From assembly GCA_029260075.1 (NCBI GenBank), contig JAJDDY010000023.1:62001-126000 (forward strand): a stretch of 64,000 bases of DNA, given 5' to 3'. The notes below the pieces were generated by a model that was given only the letters and a program-made list of their open reading frames with translations, made no database searches and was not told the origin of the DNA. Each line of letters begins with the position of its first letter. Within the stretch, counting starts at the first letter, position 1. The DNA is from Phycisphaerae bacterium. GTDB lineage: Bacteria > Planctomycetota > Phycisphaerae > UBA1845. The position numbers and the translations under genes are program-made. Positions 45,439-54,610 of the stretch are shown here, piece by piece.

Positions 45439-48201
45439 ATGATTTCGGTTAACCTCAAGGCGCTGGTCGGTCGCTTGAATGACACGTGCCATCGCTCGCT
45501 CGAGTCCGCCGCCGGGCTTTGCCTTTCGCACACGAACTACAACCTGGAGATCGAGCACTGGCTTTTCAAGTTGGTTGAATCCAACGGCACGGATATCGCC
45601 GCCATTCTCCGACACTACGAAGTCGACTCAGCCCGTCTTCTTCGCGACCTGACCGCTGCGATCGATAAATTCAAAACCGGTAATTCACGACCGCCGGTGT
45701 TGAGTCCCGAAACGGTGGACCTGGCGCGCGATGCGTGGGTCATCGGGTCGGTTGAATTCGGCGCCCAGCGTACGCGCTCCGGCCACGTGTTGTGTGGTCT
45801 GCTCGCCGATGCATCGCGGGCGCGGTTAGCACGCGAGACGTCCGCCGAGTTTTCGAAAATGTCGGTGGAGTCGCTGCTTAAGGATCTGCCGTCGATCACG
45901 GCCGAATCGTCGGAGGCCGAGGCGGATATTGGCATCGCAGCCGCCGGTGGTCCTGGGGCGCAGGTGGGTCCGGCGGTCAAGCCGGGCGCTGCGTCCAAGC
46001 ATCCCGCGTTGGACCAGTTCACAATCGACATGACGGCGCAGGCGAAGGCGGGCAAGATGGACCCGGTGCTTGGCCGAGACGGTGAGGTTCGCCAGATCGT
46101 AGACATTCTCATGCGCCGTCGCCAGAACAACCCCATTCTTACGGGCGAGGCGGGCGTGGGAAAGACAGCCGTGGTGGAGGGGTTCGCCCAGCGCATCGCC
46201 AGCGGCGACGTGCCGCCGCCACTTCGCAACGTGGCCTTGCGGTCGCTCGATTTGGGATTGCTGCAGGCCGGGGCTTCGATCAAAGGTGAATTCGAAGACC
46301 GGTTGCATCGCGTGATTGATGAGGTCAAGGCGTCGCCGCAGCCGATCATTCTGTTCATCGACGAAGCGCACATGATGATCGGCGCCGGCGGTCAAGCCGG
46401 CCAGGGTGACGCCGCCAACCTGCTCAAGCCCGCACTCGCACGCGGGGAACTTCGAACGATCGCCGCGACCACGTGGGCTGAGTACAAGAAATACTTTGAG
46501 AAAGACGCTGCCCTGACCCGGCGATTCCAGGTCGTTAAGGTTGAAGAGCCGACCGAGGATGTGGCCATTCAGATGATGCGCGGGCTTGTGAAGATGCTCG
46601 AGTCACATCATGGCGTGCGGGTTCTGGAAGAGGCCGTGGTCGATTCTGTGCGACTCAGCAGTCGGTACATCACCGGTCGACAGTTGCCCGACAAGTCCGT
46701 CAGTTTGTTGGACACGGCCTGCGCTCGCGTGGCGATCGCCCGTCAAGACGTGCCGCCAGCGGTTGAAGACTTGCGACGGCAGATCGATCAGTTCGGCGTC
46801 AAGATCGGCATTGTCGATCGGGAGCACGCGGCAAGTGGGGATCAGGCCGCAAGCACGGAATCATTGGTACAGCAGCGCGACGAAGTAGCTAAGGAACTTG
46901 AGATATTGGAAACACGTTGGAAGGCCGAGGCGGAGTTGGTCGACCGAATCATCGACATCCGTACACAGCTTGAAACCGGTAAGACGCTCCCTGAGGTCGC
47001 AGACGGTGACGCCGAACCCGCTAAGAAGTCCGCGTCCAAGGAATCTTCAGCGAAGAAGAAGTCTGATGACGCGCCCGCGAAGGAAGGCAAACCACTAACG
47101 GACGAACAGATGGCGGAGTTACGCACCGACTTCGGCGAGCTCAACGAGGAACTTGCGGCGATGCAGGGCGAAACGCCGTTGATGTCGTCGTGCGTCGACA
47201 AGCAGATGATCGGCGAAGTCGTTTCAGGTTGGACGGGTATTCCGGTCGGTCGCATGGTCGCCGACGAAATCAAAACGGTGCTCCAACTCAAAGAGTTGAT
47301 GGAATCGCGAATCATCGGGCAGTCGCACGCGCTGCACGCGATCACGCAGAGCATACAAAGCTCGCGCGCCGACCTCACGGACCCGCAGAAACCGATCGGC
47401 GTATTTCTCCTCGTCGGTCCCTCTGGCGTGGGGAAAACGGAAACGGCCATCACACTTGCCGAGTTGCTCTACGGTGGCGAGCAGAATCTGAACGTCATCA
47501 ACATGTCGGAGTTCAAGGAGGAGCATAAGGTTTCGCTACTGATGGGTTCCCCCCCTGGGTACGTTGGTTACGGAGAGGGCGGCGTGTTGACCGAAGCCGT
47601 CCGGCGGAAACCGTATAGCGTCGTCTTGCTCGACGAGATGGAGAAAGCGCATCCCGGCGTTCAAGACGTCTTCTATCAGGTCTTCGACAAGGGCTCGCTC
47701 CGCGACGGCGAAGGCCGCGATATCGATTTCAAGAACACGGTCGTCATTATGACGTCGAACGCCGGCACGGACTTGATCGCCAACCTTTGCGGCGACGAAG
47801 AGACTTGCCCCGATGCGGTCGGTTTGGCCAAGGCCATCCACCCCGAATTGCTCAAGACGTTCAAGCCGGCGTTCCTCGGTCGATGTACGATCGTGCCGTT
47901 CTTCCCACTCGAAGACGGAGTGATGCGCCAGATCATCGGGCTGAAGCTAGCGAAGATCGTGCGTCGGGTCCACGACAACTACGGCGCGGAGTTGACGTAC
48001 ACGCCGGGATTGGTCGATGCGATCGCTTCGCGATGTACTGAGGTCGAGTCCGGCGCACGCAACATCGACAACATCATCTCTCGAACCCTGTTGCCGGAAC
48101 TCAGCGCCGAATTCCTGGCAGCCATGGCTGAGGCGCGGGAGATTCGATCGGCCGGAATTTCGGTCAGCGAAGACGGGAATTTTGCCTACGAAGTGTTGTA
48201 G
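45439..48201 (+). CDS. tssH: T6SS AAA+ ATPase TssH (ClpV)
   Basis: 920 residues with GAGGGCG upstream of the ATG. It is a two-ring Clp/Hsp100 ATPase: a Clp-N domain at the start (VGRLNDTCHRSLESAAGLCL, the region that in ClpV binds the sheath), first AAA+ domain with Walker A TGEAGVGKT (about 235-243) and Walker B ILFIDEAH (about 303-310), a middle coiled region interrupted by a Lys/Ser/Ala-rich stretch (about 510-550), and the second AAA+ domain with GPSGVGKTE (about 659) and LLDEMEKAHP (about 730). ClpV disassembles contracted TssBC sheaths for reuse. The insert in the middle domain and IGLAKAIHPELL-type loop are within family variation. Confidence 0.97.
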   Translation: MISVNLKALVGRLNDTCHRSLESAAGLCLSHTNYNLEIEHWLFKLVESNGTDIAAILRHYEVDSARLLRDLTAAIDKFKTGNSRPPVLSPETVDLARDAWVIGSVEFGAQRTRSGHVLCGLLADASRARLARETSAEFSKMSVESLLKDLPSITAESSEAEADIGIAAAGGPGAQVGPAVKPGAASKHPALDQFTIDMTAQAKAGKMDPVLGRDGEVRQIVDILMRRRQNNPILTGEAGVGKTAVVEGFAQRIASGDVPPPLRNVALRSLDLGLLQAGASIKGEFEDRLHRVIDEVKASPQPIILFIDEAHMMIGAGGQAGQGDAANLLKPALARGELRTIAATTWAEYKKYFEKDAALTRRFQVVKVEEPTEDVAIQMMRGLVKMLESHHGVRVLEEAVVDSVRLSSRYITGRQLPDKSVSLLDTACARVAIARQDVPPAVEDLRRQIDQFGVKIGIVDREHAASGDQAASTESLVQQRDEVAKELEILETRWKAEAELVDRIIDIRTQLETGKTLPEVADGDAEPAKKSASKESSAKKKSDDAPAKEGKPLTDEQMAELRTDFGELNEELAAMQGETPLMSSCVDKQMIGEVVSGWTGIPVGRMVADEIKTVLQLKELMESRIIGQSHALHAITQSIQSSRADLTDPQKPIGVFLLVGPSGVGKTETAITLAELLYGGEQNLNVINMSEFKEEHKVSLLMGSPPGYVGYGEGGVLTEAVRRKPYSVVLLDEMEKAHPGVQDVFYQVFDKGSLRDGEGRDIDFKNTVVIMTSNAGTDLIANLCGDEETCPDAVGLAKAIHPELLKTFKPAFLGRCTIVPFFPLEDGVMRQIIGLKLAKIVRRVHDNYGAELTYTPGLVDAIASRCTEVESGARNIDNIISRTLLPELSAEFLAAMAEAREIRSAGISVSEDGNFAYEVL

Positions 48202-48557
48202 GCGGATCGACGGGCATTCTTGTCGTGAGTCGAGGCGTAAGAGACCGAGCCGCGACCGTAAGGAAGCGGTCTTCGCACGTGAAACCGGACCGGTTTCTCA
48301 CGGTTGCGGCTCGGAAAGAGGCTTCGCACGCACGCTCTTCGCGAAAACGCCTCGCGACGTATCACAACCCCCAACGCATTCGTCGGATTCTCCCGGTTCC
48401 AAAATAAAAGTTCCCAATCGAGCAACCATCGGCCGGAATCATCGAGAATGGTGTGTCAAGACGGTCGAGTGACGAGCTCGACGTTGCGACTGAGGCAACA
48501 ACGAAGTCCGTCGGACACGGATCGACAACCTAAACCCATTTGGAAGGAGTTAGTATC
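48202..48557. other. Gap before hcp with repeat arms
   Basis: Contains the R1-family hairpin described separately and, at about 48463-48480, a small GTCGAG-N7-CTCGAC inverted repeat. No gene was recognised. The hcp promoter should be here but no clear element was found. Confidence 0.35.
48245..48325. repeat. Inverted-repeat element (family R1, copy 2)
   Basis: CCGAGCCGCGACCGTAAGG (from 48245 to 48270 in full) pairs with the arm at 48289-48314 with a few mismatches. The following GGAAAGAGGCTTCGC is the reverse complement of the CCTCTTTCC context flanking copy 1 at 9204-9212, so both belong to one element. Confidence 0.65.
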
Positions 48558-49043
48558 ATGCCAGCGTACATCAAGATTGGCGACATCGAGGGCGAAGCGA
48601 CAGACACAGATCATAGCAAGTGGATCATAATCGAATCGATGGCCTCACCGATCTTCAGGTCAGTTGCGGAAGGTGCAAAGGACCAGCAGCGTGCGAGGGG
48701 CGAGACCACCCTCGGCGACATCGCCTTGGTTCGCCAGCTCGACAAGTCGTCGACCAAGCTGCAGGAAGCCTGCGCCAACGGCACGTTCTTCAAGGAGGCG
48801 GAAGTCCACTTTTGCACGACGGTGAAGAACAAGCAGGAACCGTACCTCAAGTACAAGCTGAAGGACGTGATCGTCACCAGTTACAGCTTCCACGGTACGG
48901 CCTCCGGTGATCCACTTCCTACTGAAGAGGTCACGCTCGGCTACACGGAAATCGAGTGGACGTACGTCGTCGTCGATCCGAAGACCGGCGACAAGCAAGG
49001 CCAAGTGGCAACGAAGTACAATCCGTCGACCGGCCGAAGCTAG
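48558..49043 (+). CDS. hcp: T6SS tube protein Hcp (TssD)
   Basis: 161 residues from ATG 48558, ten bases after AAGGAG. The family start is AYIKIGDIEGEATDTDHSKW, followed by WIIIESMASPI, GDIALVRQLDKSSTKLQEAC, a strand EVHFCTTVKNKQEPYLKY, and KLKDVIVTSYSFHG. The C-terminus EVTLGYTEIEWTYVVVD is typical. Hcp hexamers stack into the inner tube and are the commonest exported protein of a T6SS. It stands apart from the structural operon with its own leader, suggesting high, separate expression. Confidence 0.97.
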   Translation: MPAYIKIGDIEGEATDTDHSKWIIIESMASPIFRSVAEGAKDQQRARGETTLGDIALVRQLDKSSTKLQEACANGTFFKEAEVHFCTTVKNKQEPYLKYKLKDVIVTSYSFHGTASGDPLPTEEVTLGYTEIEWTYVVVDPKTGDKQGQVATKYNPSTGRS

Positions 49044-49464
49044 AGCGATCGCAACGTCGCGGTAGCGTCCGACCAGCCGTTGCATTCGGGGGGAAGTCAC
49101 GCCGGTTCGCCAATAAAGAACTGGTTGTGCAACGGTGTGATCGGGCGTGCGTCTACGAGTTTATCCGGCAGCGCCAAATCGGGGCGGGGGCAAGGGGGAA
49201 GCCTCCGCCCCAGGGACTGGACGGTGCTGTCTGTCTCGCGGACAATCCGCGCGGCGGTCGTGACGTTGAGTGATTTCCGTCACTGATGTTTGCGGAATCG
49301 AGCTGGCGGAGGGGCCGCTCGGTTCCGCACGCGGCGGGACGTCGGCTGGTGCAGGAATTCTTTGGACGAGATCGGGTCTGACTCGATCGAAGTGGGCGGA
49401 GCGTACTTAACTAGTTTCTACCTGGTCGCACGGTCGGGTCTGTATGCAGCGAGTGAGGTGAGTA
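49044..49464. other. Gap between hcp and vgrG with a GC-rich hairpin
   Basis: No gene recognised. GGGGCGGGGGC (49181-49191) and GCCTCCGCCCC (49201-49211) form an 11-base stem (one G-T pair) with a nine-base loop; without a following T-run it is a doubtful terminator for hcp but could protect the hcp mRNA end. Confidence 0.4.
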
Positions 49465-51618
49465 GTGGGATTCACGCAAGACGAACGTCGAATAAGCATC
49501 GATACGCCGCTAGGCGTGGACGTCTTGCTCCTTGCTTCGGTCGAAGGCACGGAGACCATGTCCAGCCTATTCGGTTACCGGGTCAGAATGATTTCCGAAG
49601 GCCCATCCGTTAGTGCCAACGATATTGTGGGCGAAAATGTCACGATCTCGCTCCTAGACACGGACGACAAGCCGCGCTATCTGAATGGATACATTCGCTC
49701 CTTCAGCAATCAGGGCACCGGTGATCGGGCTACGGTGTATTCCGCTGAAGTTGTGCCGTGGTTGTGGTTCCTGAAGCGGAGGTCGAACTGCCGCATTTTC
49801 CAGGACAAGACGGTCCCGCAGATCGTAGAGGAAGTTTTTCGGTCGCTGGGTTTCAACGACTACGACTTGTCAGGTCTCCAATCCACTTACCCGAAATTGG
49901 ATTATTGTGCGCAGTACTCGGAGAGTGACTTCGATTTTGTGTCTCGCCTCATGGAACTTGAGGGTATTTTCTACTACTTTCGCCACGACAAGAGCAAACA
50001 CACCATGATGCTTGCGGACCACGCCGGGGCGTACTCGGAATGCAAGGATTCGGAAATCCGCTTCGCTGGGCCGACGAGTTTCGAAGATATCGACGACGAC
50101 CTCACGGCGTGGGAGCACAAGTACGAGTTCCGTAGCGGCAAGGTCGCGTGCGCCGATTTCAACTTCAAGACACCCGGATCACCTGTACAGTCGTCTCAAA
50201 GAACCCTGATGCGCATTCCCAGGAGTAGCGATTTTGAACTGTTTGAGCACCCCGGAATCTGCGAAAATCGCGGCATGGCGGACGACCGCGTTCTTGTGCG
50301 CATGGGGGAAGAAGAGGTTACGCACGATGTGGTCGTGGGTTCGAGCACGTGCCGGAGCTTCAACCCGGGGTACACGTTCACGATCGTGGATCATTGCCAG
50401 GACGGGGAACAGGGGAAATCCTATGTCATAACCTCGGTTTGTCACCGCGTGGCAGCCGGAGATTACGTGACCGGTGGTTCCGAACCTGAGGGCTATAGCA
50501 ACGACTTCGAATGCATACCTGCGAATGTGGTATTTCGACCGGCAAGGGTCACTCCCAAGAGTATCGTAAGCGGACCGCAGACCGCCATCGTCGTCGGTCC
50601 CGGAGGGGACGAAATCTATACCGACGAGTACGGACGTGTGAAGGTGCAGTTCCACTGGGATCGGTACGGCAAGTCGGACGAGCGCAGTTCTTGTTGGATC
50701 CGTGTATCGCAGGCTTGGGCTGGTAAGGGTTGGGGTGGTATGTCCATTCCGCGCATCGGGCAGGAGGTCATTGTCGACTTTCTCGAAGGCGATCCCGATC
50801 GGCCGATCATCACCGGCCGCGTCTACAATGCCGATCAAACCGTGCCCTATGCGCTCCCGGCCGAAAAAACAAAAACCACAATGAAGACCCGGAGCTCGAC
50901 CGGCGGTGGTGGCGCCAACTTCAACGAGGTTCGTTTCGAAGACAAGAAAGACAAAGAGGAGTTGTACTTTCACGCGGAGAAGGATCAGACGATCGTCGTT
51001 GAGAACGACCGGGACGAAGGCGTGGGGCGAGATCGAAGCCTTAATGTCGGGCGCGACAAATCGGAGGACGTGGCCAAGAACAAGTTGATCAAGGTAGGAG
51101 CCAATCACACCGAGACCGTCGCTGCTGATATGTCTGTGGTTGTGGGTGGCAGCTTGGTTGAAAACGTGTCCGTCAATTATGCTGAGACCGTTGGCGCTGC
51201 GATGCAGCTCACCGTTGGTGGCGCGCTTACGACGAGCGTGGGGCTGGCGATGGCAGAAACTGTCGGCGGCGTCAAATCGGAGACGGTTGGCGCATCAAAA
51301 AGTGAGGCGATTGGTGCCAACAAGAGCCTTACGACGGGCGGCAACCTCAGTGAGACCATCGGCGGCAAGAAGAACGTGACCGTCGCCAAGGACTACGAGG
51401 CGAAGGTTCAAGGCAAACACCGAGAATCTGTAACCAAGGAATACTTGCTCGAAGCTAAGAAGATCCAGCTTACCGCAACAGATCAGATAACGTTGAAGAC
51501 GGGAAAGGCTGAGATCATCATGAAAAAGAACGGTGACATCACGATCAAAGGAAAGAAGATAAGCATCAAGGGCAGCGGTGACGTCGTCATCAAGGGCAGC
51601 AAGATCAAGGAGAACTGA
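49465..51618 (+). CDS. vgrG: T6SS spike protein VgrG (TssI)
   Basis: 717 residues from GTG 49465, after GAGTGAGGTGA. The gp27-like half begins DVLLLASVEGTETMSSLFGY and has DKTVPQIVEEVFRSLGF and YCAQYSESDFDFVSRLMELE. The gp5-like OB fold has IYTDEYGRVKVQFHWDR (about 386-402), SSCWIRVSQAWAGKGWGG and IGQEVIVDFLEGDPDRPIIT. Residues about 525-690 form the needle: short repeats alternating ETV, VGG and GA units, then a strand-rich tail. No enzymatic C-terminal extension, so it is a structural spike. Followed by the effector-loading genes. Confidence 0.96.
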   Translation: MGFTQDERRISIDTPLGVDVLLLASVEGTETMSSLFGYRVRMISEGPSVSANDIVGENVTISLLDTDDKPRYLNGYIRSFSNQGTGDRATVYSAEVVPWLWFLKRRSNCRIFQDKTVPQIVEEVFRSLGFNDYDLSGLQSTYPKLDYCAQYSESDFDFVSRLMELEGIFYYFRHDKSKHTMMLADHAGAYSECKDSEIRFAGPTSFEDIDDDLTAWEHKYEFRSGKVACADFNFKTPGSPVQSSQRTLMRIPRSSDFELFEHPGICENRGMADDRVLVRMGEEEVTHDVVVGSSTCRSFNPGYTFTIVDHCQDGEQGKSYVITSVCHRVAAGDYVTGGSEPEGYSNDFECIPANVVFRPARVTPKSIVSGPQTAIVVGPGGDEIYTDEYGRVKVQFHWDRYGKSDERSSCWIRVSQAWAGKGWGGMSIPRIGQEVIVDFLEGDPDRPIITGRVYNADQTVPYALPAEKTKTTMKTRSSTGGGGANFNEVRFEDKKDKEELYFHAEKDQTIVVENDRDEGVGRDRSLNVGRDKSEDVAKNKLIKVGANHTETVAADMSVVVGGSLVENVSVNYAETVGAAMQLTVGGALTTSVGLAMAETVGGVKSETVGASKSEAIGANKSLTTGGNLSETIGGKKNVTVAKDYEAKVQGKHRESVTKEYLLEAKKIQLTATDQITLKTGKAEIIMKKNGDITIKGKKISIKGSGDVVIKGSKIKEN

Positions 51619-51619
51619 C

Positions 51620-52114
51620 ATGGCTTCGCAAGGCGCGATTGTCGAGCGACTTATGTCTTCCGTCGACACTCAATACGGACAGATTGCAGTGGGGCGCGTC
51701 GTCGACGTGGACGCGGACGGTCAACCATTTGTAGCGTTTGCGGGATGCGCAAACGGTCCAGTTCTCGCCAAGAGTCTAATCGTGGTGCCGCGGGATTCGC
51801 TTATCGAAGCCATGTCCGTCCTTCTCGCGTTCGAGGCTGGCGATATGTCCAGGCCTGTAATCCTGGGTGTGCTACATGACCGTATCCATCCGCCGACTTG
51901 CGACGACGGTCGAGCCGTCAAGCCGCGACCCAGGAGCGTGACGATTGATGGCGAAAGCCTGACACTAGAAGGGAAGCGCGAAGTTGTACTGAGATGCGGC
52001 AAGAGTTCGATCACGCTTAAGAAAGATGGGAGCATCTACATGAGAGGCACGCGATTGCTCAGTCGTGCTAGCGAGACGAATAAGATCAAGGGCGCATCGG
52101 TAGGTATCAACTAG
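51620..52114 (+). CDS. DUF6484 domain protein, T6SS effector cassette
   Basis: 164 residues from ATG 51620, one base after the vgrG stop region. The text GRVVDVDADGQPFVAFAGC, FEAGDMSRPVILGVLHDR and the following PRPRSVTIDGESLTLEGKRE match what I know of DUF6484 proteins, which accompany VgrG and DUF4150/DUF2169 genes. The C-terminal part resembles the strand motifs of VgrG needle tails (KSSITLKKDGSIYMRGTRLL). Likely a spike-associated part, but its biochemical role is not established. Cytoplasmic, no signal. Confidence 0.75.
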   Translation: MASQGAIVERLMSSVDTQYGQIAVGRVVDVDADGQPFVAFAGCANGPVLAKSLIVVPRDSLIEAMSVLLAFEAGDMSRPVILGVLHDRIHPPTCDDGRAVKPRPRSVTIDGESLTLEGKREVVLRCGKSSITLKKDGSIYMRGTRLLSRASETNKIKGASVGIN

Positions 52115-52135
52115 ACGGACAAGGGAAGCGAAACC

Positions 52136-52597
52136 ATGGGTGTTACCGTCGGTGTCAATAATCTTTCAGTAGTGCATAAGGGCAGCGGCGGTGTGACCAT
52201 AGCGTTTCCGGATGTCTGCAAGACGCCGACGCCCGGCGGTCCGGTTCCCATTCCTTACCCGAACATCGCCCAATCCTCAGATACGGCCAAGGGAACCAAG
52301 AAAGTCAAGTGCGATGGCAATCCGACCTGCGTGAAGGATTCCAACTTCAGGATGAGTACTGGTGATGAGGCTGGAAGCGCGGGCGGAGGTGTAGTGTCCA
52401 GCAAGATCAAGGGTAAAGCGGAGTTCGTAAATGTTTCTTTCGATGTGACGTTTGAAGGAAAGGGAGTGGCAAGGGCGTTTGATCTAATGCTCCATAACCA
52501 GAAAAACACGCCTCCCTTTCCGTTGCTGCAGGGGCCGGTCATTGCCATACCATCGAACGACAAGCCGACCTGCGACGAATGTGACAAAGAACTCTAG
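52136..52597 (+). CDS. DUF4150 PAAR-like T6SS tip protein
   Basis: 153 residues. The beginning NNLSVVHKGSGGVTIAFPDV and CKTPTPGGPVPIPYPNIAQS is the DUF4150 (PAAR-like) signature. Lys/Cys-rich KKVKCDGNPTCVKDSNF and C-terminal CDECDKEL may bind metal like canonical PAAR tips. Such proteins sharpen VgrG and carry effectors; no classical PAAR gene lies in the window, so this is the probable tip. It contains no C-terminal toxin domain; the toxin is a separate gene downstream. Confidence 0.85.
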   Translation: MGVTVGVNNLSVVHKGSGGVTIAFPDVCKTPTPGGPVPIPYPNIAQSSDTAKGTKKVKCDGNPTCVKDSNFRMSTGDEAGSAGGGVVSSKIKGKAEFVNVSFDVTFEGKGVARAFDLMLHNQKNTPPFPLLQGPVIAIPSNDKPTCDECDKEL

Positions 52598-52602
52598 GTT
52601 GA

Positions 52603-53835
52603 ATGGGTAATGTTTCGATGGCACCACCTCCTCGGCAATTTCACCCTATCGTCATTCGAGCTACCGGAATGGTAACTTCTTTGGGGTATTCCGTTGAACA
52701 GGCATGCGCCGCTGCGCGTGCGGGATTGACGCGACCGCAGGAGCTCGACAACTTTCGGTACAAGCGCGAAGACGACGGCGAGGTTGAAGGGTTGTCGGCG
52801 TACCCCGCAATGAGTATCGCGATGGGGTTTGAAGGAAACGCCAGGTTGAACGCGTTGGTACGACCCACTGTTCGAGATTTCCTGAGAACTGCTCCCCTGC
52901 GCGATCGCGAGGCAGGGCGCACTGGGTTGTTTCTAGCCTTGCCTGACCCCAGGAAGATGATCCGCTCACTCGAACTTGTTTCCGATCCCGACCTACAGAG
53001 CGAGATAGCCGGTAGATGCGAATCGCTTGAGGACGAATCGGAACTGGCGAGACAGCGGAAGCTGCAGCAGTGTGAGATCGAGACTGCGTTGCTCCAATCG
53101 CTTGGAATTGCCGATGGCGTCGGTCGCGCAGAACGTTTCGACAGCGGTTCCTGCACGTTTGGCCTTGCGGTAGCCGCTGCAGTCGAATCGCTAGGGGACG
53201 GGGAACTGGATCACGCGATTGTTGCGTCGTTCGATTCGCTCATCTCTGAATCCGACTTGTCGTGGCTTGAAGCATGCGGACGCTTAAAGACGGCAAACAA
53301 TCCTCTTGGTGTTTGCCCGGGCGAAGCAGGCGTTGTTGTGCTCTTAGAGCGGTATGATTCGGTCGCCCAAGCGGAAAATATCGTGCTGGCCACTGTCAAC
53401 GCGGTGATTACCGGCGATGATTCGACCCGCCAGTTCAGTGGAGATCAGCCTACAGGGTTGCGTCTGGTTGAAATGCTATCCGACCTCGACAAGAAAGCAG
53501 CGGCAATGGATGGCGATCAATGTCCCTGGATAATCAGCGACCTGAACGGCGAGGTCTTCAAGGCGATGGAATGGGGTAGGGTGCTGGTCCAGTTGTTCGA
53601 TAGAAACGAAGATTGGTCCGAACGGATCGTCTGGACTCCTATTGCCTCTTTCGGGGACACTGGCGTTTCCGCAACAGGCGTGGCGCTCTGCTGCTCAGTC
53701 GAGGCTTTCAGACGCGGCTATGCACCGGGAAACTTGGCGTTCGTTGTTACTTCGGGTGAGGACGGAAGCAGGTCGGTTTTGTCGATTGGTGCTCCCGAGA
53801 CTGAGCACTTCGCGGAGGGCCGTAGAAATGTCTAG
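52603..53835 (+). CDS. Ketosynthase (thiolase-fold)-like protein in the T6SS effector cassette
   Basis: 410 residues, five bases after the tip gene; ATG 52603 or 52618. The N-terminus IVIRATGMVTSLGYSVEQAC and the nucleophile-elbow-like FDSGSCTFGLAVAAAVESL (Cys184) resemble beta-ketoacyl synthases. Instead of the two catalytic histidines of KAS enzymes, the equivalent places read ISDLNGE and SFGDTGVSATGVAL, so normal Claisen chemistry looks lost or changed. Homologous thiolase-like proteins are known to me beside DUF4150 and DUF2169 genes in T6SS loci, where a structural or effector-handling role has been supposed. Role here unknown. Overlaps the effector gene by eight bases. Confidence 0.75.
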   Translation: MGNVSMAPPPRQFHPIVIRATGMVTSLGYSVEQACAAARAGLTRPQELDNFRYKREDDGEVEGLSAYPAMSIAMGFEGNARLNALVRPTVRDFLRTAPLRDREAGRTGLFLALPDPRKMIRSLELVSDPDLQSEIAGRCESLEDESELARQRKLQQCEIETALLQSLGIADGVGRAERFDSGSCTFGLAVAAAVESLGDGELDHAIVASFDSLISESDLSWLEACGRLKTANNPLGVCPGEAGVVVLLERYDSVAQAENIVLATVNAVITGDDSTRQFSGDQPTGLRLVEMLSDLDKKAAAMDGDQCPWIISDLNGEVFKAMEWGRVLVQLFDRNEDWSERIVWTPIASFGDTGVSATGVALCCSVEAFRRGYAPGNLAFVVTSGEDGSRSVLSIGAPETEHFAEGRRNV

Positions 53836-54610
53836 AGAATTAGCTCACATTGTCAAAGGGCAATATGGTGAATTTTGCATGGTCCGCGGCGGCCCGAAGT
53901 GTAGCTGTCCAGACAAGAGCAACTACCGGAAGTGTGATCCAAAATGTATTTGGGATGGTGTGAGTTTGTCCTTCCTTCAAGGTACGAAGAGGATTGCGCC
54001 GGCGGGATATCAAGCGCACCACGCCGTGTGTGTGTCCAGTGTTAACACGTTGCCCGACGCGGAGGTGGCTGCTGAGCGTGTCGCGAAGGCGCTGTATGTG
54101 ACTCGGTGGTGTATCAATCGAAAGCGGAACATGATTGCGCTTCCGATGTGGGGGCAAACGGTCAAATGGTACTCGAACATTGGGAGCGCAGTGCAAACGC
54201 TTATCAAGAAAGGAGCGCAACCTCCCTTCAAGGATCTGCCGCAGCATGATATTCATCACAATGATGCCGATGGGTATACGAGTGAAGTTACAAGTGATAT
54301 ACAGACAGTCTGGAAAACCGTAAATAAGAAGACCAAGGCCTGCGAATTCAACGCTGAAGACCTATGCACGGATCTTGATGGCCTCTCCGACAAGTGGAAA
54401 GAAGAGCTTGGCGTTCGAGGCATTCGACAGGGTGGGACTCACGCGGCGTGGACGAAGGCGATGGGAGACGATAACTTCCAGTGTTGGGTTGAACCGTTTT
54501 CTATGGCCGCAACTGCTTCATGCGGAAGAAAATCTTTTCCATTTCGCGGAAAGGCGGAGGGTAAATTGGCTAGTATTGTTAAGGCTATGAAGGGCATGGG
54601 AGTCATATAG
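53828..54610 (+). CDS. Probable T6SS antibacterial nuclease effector (AHH/HNH-type)
   Basis: 260 residues; ATG 53828 overlaps the preceding gene by eight bases. The core has AHHAV (His64, His65), then 36 residues on N-M-I-A-L-P (Asn101 to Pro106), then LPQHDIHHNDADGY (His140, His143, His144), the order of motifs in AHH nucleases of the HNH/endonuclease VII superfamily found in polymorphic and T6SS toxins. An N-terminal cysteine cluster (CSCPDKSNYRKCDPKC) may bind zinc. There is no signal peptide. Position after VgrG, DUF6484, PAAR-like and ketosynthase-like genes, and before an immunity-type gene whose start overlaps its stop by one base, supports an effector. Nuclease activity is inference. 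Confidence 0.78.
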   Translation: MSRELAHIVKGQYGEFCMVRGGPKCSCPDKSNYRKCDPKCIWDGVSLSFLQGTKRIAPAGYQAHHAVCVSSVNTLPDAEVAAERVAKALYVTRWCINRKRNMIALPMWGQTVKWYSNIGSAVQTLIKKGAQPPFKDLPQHDIHHNDADGYTSEVTSDIQTVWKTVNKKTKACEFNAEDLCTDLDGLSDKWKEELGVRGIRQGGTHAAWTKAMGDDNFQCWVEPFSMAATASCGRKSFPFRGKAEGKLASIVKAMKGMGVI

